Source: Rhodospirillaceae bacterium
GTDB taxonomy: Bacteria > Pseudomonadota > Alphaproteobacteria > UBA8366
Length of the DNA stretch: 47,902 bases
Assembly (NCBI GenBank): GCA_002716125.1
Contig: PAZH01000069.1
Location: 1 to 47,902, forward strand
Direction of reading: 5' to 3'
A model generated the notes under the pieces. It saw only the letters and a list, made by a program, of their open reading frames with translations, did not search any database and had not been told where the DNA came from. Positions 44,833 through 47,902 of the stretch are shown here, piece by piece (the stretch's first letter is position 1; every line of letters starts with the position of its first letter). A program made the position numbers and the translations under genes.

Positions 44833-45086
44833 GTTCGCTGACCAGTCTCCGTGAGATGCGTCGTGTCGGCAGCGCCTACCGTCAGGTCTTTGCAACACCC
44901 GCTGGGCGAACCGTGCTCAAGGACATGATCCGGACGGTCGGCCTTTATCGGCAATCCGGCGCCTGCGATTCGGCGGAGCTTCAATATCGCGAAGGGGCGC
45001 GAGACCTGGTTCGCCGCCTTTTGAAGATGTCCAAACTCTCGGACGATCAGCTCGAACAATTGATGGGAGAGGCCGTCGATGACTGA
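44829..45086 (+). CDS. Bbp19-like small phage protein
   Basis: An 85-residue helical protein: YRQVFATPAGRTVLKDMIRT, GLYRQSGACDSAELQYREGA, RDLVRRLLKMSKLSDDQLEQL. The TPAG-x-x-VL-x-D-L and F/YREG-R patterns match the Bbp19-type family found between portal and scaffold genes of podoviruses. Its role is not known to me. It is coupled to the portal stop by ATGA, and its end overlaps the scaffold start by 8 bases. Confidence 0.7.
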   Translation: MSSLTSLREMRRVGSAYRQVFATPAGRTVLKDMIRTVGLYRQSGACDSAELQYREGARDLVRRLLKMSKLSDDQLEQLMGEAVDD

Positions 45087-45906
45087 CGAATTCTCGGATA
45101 CTGCGGAAACGCCGGAAACGGCCTCGGATGAATTTGCAGTCGCCTCGTGGACCGAGAGCTTCGAGCCCGAAGACCGCGACCTGATAGACGTGAAAGGTTG
45201 GCGTTCGCCTGTCGATATGCTGCACAGCTATCGCCATCTGGAACAATTGGTCGGCAGCGATACAGTCCGCATTCCGGGCGCGGAGGCCGACGCGGAGGAA
45301 GTCGCAGGTTTCTGGTCGAAGCTCGGCCGTCCGGATGCGCCCGACGGTTACGACATTCCGACCCCGCCCGATATGGCGGCTTATTCCGAGGACATGGCGA
45401 GCTGGTTCCGCGATGCGGCTCATGAATGCCATATGCCGTTGGAGATGGCCCGACGGTTTCATGACAAATACGTCGAAAAGTTTATCCACGAGACCCAGGC
45501 ACTCGACACGGAGTTAGCAGGCGAACGCCAACGATCAGACGCTGAATTGCGGTATGCTTGGGGCGATTCCTATGACCGGAACAAGGTATTGGCTGATCGG
45601 GCGCTTCGCGCGCTTGGGGGCGACCGACTGATCGAGGAACTGCGCCTCTCGAGGCTCGATTCGAGTGCAGCACTCGCTCAGGCTTTTGCGCAGATCGGGG
45701 AGCGTCTTTATGCGGAAGACGGATTCCTAGACGCCGATAGCGGGCCTGGATTTGGCCATTCGCCGGGTTTGGCGCGCCAAGAAATTCAGCGGTTGCGAGC
45801 CGACAGCGCGTTCATGACGGTCTACGGCGACCGTCGCCATCCGGAACATGAAGCCGCGCAGCAGCGCATGGACCAACTTTACGCCGTCGCGCGGGAAGGA
45901 AGTTAG
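45079..45906 (+). CDS. Phage capsid assembly (scaffolding)-like protein
   Basis: A 275-residue acidic, helix-rich protein. After a disordered acidic start comes DLIDVKGWRSPVDMLHSYRH, LEQLVGSDTVRIPGAE, FWSKLGRPDAPDGYDIP, then a long charged helical region (SWFRDAAHECHMPLEMARRF). The GWRSPxDML-x-SYR-x-LE and LGRPD-x-PDGYD motifs are typical of scaffolding-like proteins of T7-type and related phages, which guide capsid assembly and then leave. Normally the major capsid gene follows directly; here it does not. The frame is intact. Confidence 0.75.
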   Translation: MTDEFSDTAETPETASDEFAVASWTESFEPEDRDLIDVKGWRSPVDMLHSYRHLEQLVGSDTVRIPGAEADAEEVAGFWSKLGRPDAPDGYDIPTPPDMAAYSEDMASWFRDAAHECHMPLEMARRFHDKYVEKFIHETQALDTELAGERQRSDAELRYAWGDSYDRNKVLADRALRALGGDRLIEELRLSRLDSSAALAQAFAQIGERLYAEDGFLDADSGPGFGHSPGLARQEIQRLRADSAFMTVYGDRRHPEHEAAQQRMDQLYAVAREGS

Positions 45907-45908
45907 CT

Positions 45909-46091
45909 ATGGATGCCAAAGAAATTCGCCTCGAATGTTTGAAGCTCGCCTTGGAGACGGCCCGCCGCGCCGCCGACCTGGGTGCCACGACCTTGGTCGA
46001 ACGCGCCGGCGAATACGAGCGTTACGTGCAAGGTCGCGCTGATGCGGCCCGGAAACCGGCGGTGACGAAACGTCCGGCCCTGAAGGCTTGA
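45909..46091 (+). CDS. Small helical phage protein
   Basis: A 60-residue protein, starting 2 bases after the scaffold stop with GGAAGG about 8 bases upstream. It is one amphipathic helix (KEIRLECLKLALETARRAAD, then LVERAGEYERYV) with a basic tail. Short proteins of this pattern occur in alphaproteobacterial prophages, but I cannot assign a role. Its TGA shares a base with the ATG of the endolysin gene (TGATG). Confidence 0.6.
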   Translation: MDAKEIRLECLKLALETARRAADLGATTLVERAGEYERYVQGRADAARKPAVTKRPALKA

Positions 46092-47292
46092 TGATTGGAT
46101 TCCTCTCATCGCTGTTTGGTGGTGGTTCGACCACACCAAGGCCTCGCCGGCCGATCGGTATTATCGACGACTTCAAAGGGTTGGACGGCCTGTTCGGCGC
46201 GGAGGTCCCGCCCGTGCAACGGACGCTCCCTGAGGCAACGCCCGAAGAACTGGAACCGGCTCCAATGCCGCAGCCAGCGGCGGAACCCAATCCGATCTCG
46301 TATCACGAACCGATCTTCTTTCCGGACGTGCCCCGCACCGCGAACCGGGAAGTTTCACAGACGTCGGCAAATATGCCGCCGCCGATCCTGGGTGTAGCGG
46401 AGCCGGTCCTCTCCGGCCGCCTCACGCCGCCGCGGACGTGCTACAAGATCTGGCAATCGCCTGCACAAATCCGCGAGCGGGACGCACGGATTCAAGCGCG
46501 CCAGGCGGCGCAAGATCGCGCCCACATCCATCAGGCGTTGAGCGCCTTCGGTGGTTTCTCGGAACCGGCAGATACATCGAGCCCGGCGTCACCGACGGCG
46601 ACGACCGCACAAGTTGCTGCGAACCACGCGCAGCCGACGCCGACAACGCCAACAAAGAATCAGAGTAAAACTCCGAGTCCGTCGAAACCGACTTGGCGCG
46701 TCAACGATGGAAAGAACCCACATTTCAATCGACTGCTCGCTGAAGTACGCGCGGTAGAAGGAGGGTTTGCAAACCGGCCAAAGACATCGGACCCAGGCGG
46801 GCCAACAAACAAAGGGATGTCACAAAAATTTTTGAATATTTTCAATCGTGCATACCCAAGTTGGAATCTGCCGAAGCAATCGAAGAACTTAACGGATGAG
46901 CAAATTGATGGGATATATCGATTTGAGTTTTTTGACAGGCCGAAGCTCGACAAAGTTGCCAATATATCGGGTATCCATCCAAAGTTCATAAGTCAAATTT
47001 TCGATGCAGGGGTACTGCACGGCACAGGAGATTTTGGAAAATGGTTACAAGCGGCGCTCGATAAACACCTAGGCACCGATCTGACTGTAAAAGGAACCGG
47101 GGGAGCCGGATTTACAATGGTAACATCGGTCCAGCCACGCGTTCAGCTATTCTGTCCGCAATTCAGAAAGGCAAATTGAAAGATGTGAACAACACGATCG
47201 CGAAAGCCCGAGAAGCCCATATGCGGAGCCTTAGCCATTTTAGTGCTAATCCCGGTTGGGTAATACGGGCACGGTCGTTTGTGTTGCCATAG
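46091..47292 (+). pseudogene. GH108-type endolysin with long proline-rich N-terminal extension, frameshifted
   Basis: From ATG 46091 the first 200 or so residues are a Pro- and Ala-rich, low-complexity region of unknown type. From about residue 205 there is a glycoside hydrolase 108 lysozyme: HFNRLLAEVRAVEGGFANRP (catalytic Glu223), DPGGPTNKGMSQKFL, then a peptidoglycan-binding helix. After GGAGFT (about 47116) the frame slips; one frame back the family end continues NGNIGPATRSAILSAI, then REAHMRSLSHFSANPGWVIR, to TAG 47290-47292. A one-base deletion therefore removes the last 58 residues and replaces them with an unrelated tail. The 5' half is GC-rich and the lysozyme half AT-richer, so it may be a fusion across a deletion. 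Confidence 0.72.
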
Positions 47293-47302
47293 CTGGTGTC
47301 GA

Positions 47303-47617
47303 CTAGAATCCGTACTTTAATCGCCGGTCAACGATGTCCCTCAGCATTTTCTCTAAAATTTGCGCATTCGCCCATAGATGAAATGTGAAGTACATCGTTC
47401 CGCACTGAGGGTTGCAACCGGGGTGCTCATTGTAAATCCACCAATACAAGGCTCCTGCTGAGAAACGAAGTTCTTTGAGCTTGTCTTTTACCTTCTCCGT
47501 GGTCTTGCGTTTGTCATCTGGCGCAAAGTGAAAATATAAATCCTGATCGAAGCTTTCGAACTGCTCGATAATTTTTTCTTCGAGACAAAGAACATTGTCG
47601 AGGTTTGCCACTCTCAT
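47303..47617 (-). CDS. Hypothetical protein beside the IS element
   Basis: I do not recognise this protein of about 104 residues (from ATG 47617; the open frame reaches GTG 47689 within the putative IS end). It has an early acidic helix (LEEKIIEQFESFDQDLYFHF), a basic KRKTTEKVKDKLKEL helix and a Trp/Tyr-rich part (ALYWWIYNEHPGCNPQC) with two cysteines. No signal peptide or membrane span. The lack of a good ribosome site at 47617 suggests the IS may have replaced its original 5' end. Confidence 0.45.
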   Translation of the reverse strand: MRVANLDNVLCLEEKIIEQFESFDQDLYFHFAPDDKRKTTEKVKDKLKELRFSAGALYWWIYNEHPGCNPQCGTMYFTFHLWANAQILEKMLRDIVDRRLKYGF

Positions 47618-47676
47618 ATCAGCATTTGTTGGGCCAGATTTACCGATGGTCCGATCAAAACATGATCTTCCCCCAC

Positions 47677-47902
47677 TGAATTGGTCCACCGCTTATGATA
47701 GGAACCGGAGGATCACAGATGGCAACGAAACGACACAAACCGGAAGAGATAGTCAGGAAGCTGCGCCAAGTAGATGTGCTGGTAGGGCAAGGGCAGTCTC
47801 GGATTGACGCTATTCGCCAAGTCCAGATTACGGAACAAACGTATTATCGTTGGCGCAAGCAGTACGGTGGCATGGGGACGGATCAACTCAAAGAGTTGAA
47901 GC
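47677..47902 (+). mobile_element. Left end of an IS3-family insertion sequence (runs off the window)
   Basis: An IS3-type orfA begins at 47719. The stretch from about 47677, CCCCACTGAATTGGTCC, lies where the left terminal repeat should be. The exact edge cannot be set without the right end, which is outside the window. Confidence 0.6.
47719..47902 (+). CDS. IS3-family transposase OrfA (partial)
   Basis: The first 61 codons of an IS3-family (IS407-like) OrfA: KRHKPEEIVRKLRQVDVLVG, then a helix-turn-helix with ITEQTYYRWRKQYGGM and DQLKELK, the beginning of the leucine zipper. CCGGAGG precedes the ATG at good spacing. OrfA binds the terminal repeats; the DDE catalytic part would come from OrfAB after a -1 frameshift, beyond the window edge. 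Confidence 0.9.
   Translation, partial: MATKRHKPEEIVRKLRQVDVLVGQGQSRIDAIRQVQITEQTYYRWRKQYGGMGTDQLKELK

Larger units (their letters stand above)
38790..47292. mobile_element. Remnant of a T7-like (podovirus-type) prophage
   Basis: Gene order is hypothetical, XRE repressor (minus); DUF6456-like regulator, small and large terminase, gp13-like protein, small proline-rich protein, head-tail connecting portal, Bbp19-like, scaffold, small helical protein and GH108 endolysin (plus). The portal of the head-to-tail connecting family and the terminase place it with T7-like podoviruses. No major capsid, tail tube, tail fibre or integrase is present, and four genes are broken. I could not find flanking attachment repeats; the left limit is set by hemY and the right by the orphan gene and IS element. 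Confidence 0.75.

Noticed and set aside
46422..46655. Minus-strand and alternate-frame open frames in the proline-rich endolysin region
   Set aside because: High GC and low complexity keep several frames open; none has coding features.

Overview
The window looks like chromosome from an alphaproteobacterium, probably Rhodospirillales-like (inferred from gene content and synteny, not from a search). The support is the hemC-hemD-Mic60/mitofilin-hemY run beside divergent tsaD-gpsA-EVE, the rsmB-rpe-heparinase II/III group with purH nearby, a DUF1674/SDHAF4 gene and a cox-type M-S-L molybdenum hydroxylase operon. Most core genes have moderate GC. The two ends are accessory DNA and include AT-richer stretches.

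Layout. (1) 1-4860: right end of a likely integrated island. It holds broken small genes, a large lipoprotein-type TPR-CHAT protease gene and, at 4806-4860, a 3' fragment of tRNA-Gly(GCC) with no 5' half, the usual scar of tRNA-targeted integration. (2) 4960-12595: a TPR/SPINDLY-type O-GlcNAc transferase, a three-gene minus-strand set (NodB-type deacetylase, TauD-type dioxygenase, NMT1-like binding protein without a signal peptide), an M19 dipeptidase, two Staphylococcal-nuclease-like genes each broken by one in-frame stop, and a PilZ gene. (3) 12592-16292: xanthine dehydrogenase/CO dehydrogenase-like large, small and medium subunits. (4) 16384-24452: a polysaccharide block. A winged-helix regulator with a Rossmann-like C-terminus, an RfaH/NusG-like factor, a GT4 phosphoglycosyltransferase, an NDP-sugar epimerase, a CapD/FlaA1-type dehydratase and purH run in one direction. 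A UDP-sugar dehydrogenase (TviB type) is divergent. Between the two directions lie three palindromes GTTCA-N5-TGAAC spaced exactly 23 bp centre to centre. (5) 24449-38804: housekeeping genes, namely heparinase-like, rpe, rsmB, SDHAF4, acs, creatininase family, Rieske, EVE, gpsA, tsaD, hemC, hemD, a Mic60 homologue with an N-terminal helix-turn-helix, and hemY-like. (6) 38790-47292: remnant of a T7-like (podovirus-type) prophage with XRE repressor, DUF6456-like regulator, terminase subunits, gp13-like protein, portal, Bbp19-like, scaffold and GH108 endolysin, but no major capsid or tail genes. (7) 47303-47902: an orphan gene and the left end of an IS3-family element that runs off the window.

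Two themes stand out. First, at least nine accessory genes carry a single in-frame stop or a one-base frameshift with the downstream homology still readable, while every housekeeping gene is intact. This argues for real decay of acquired DNA rather than poor sequence. Second, the polysaccharide block has its own regulatory logic: a regulator whose C-terminal domain resembles the nucleotide-binding domain of the CapD-type enzyme in the same operon, a translationally coupled antiterminator, and a phased triple operator in the divergent promoter region. I see no CRISPR array, rRNA or complete tRNA.
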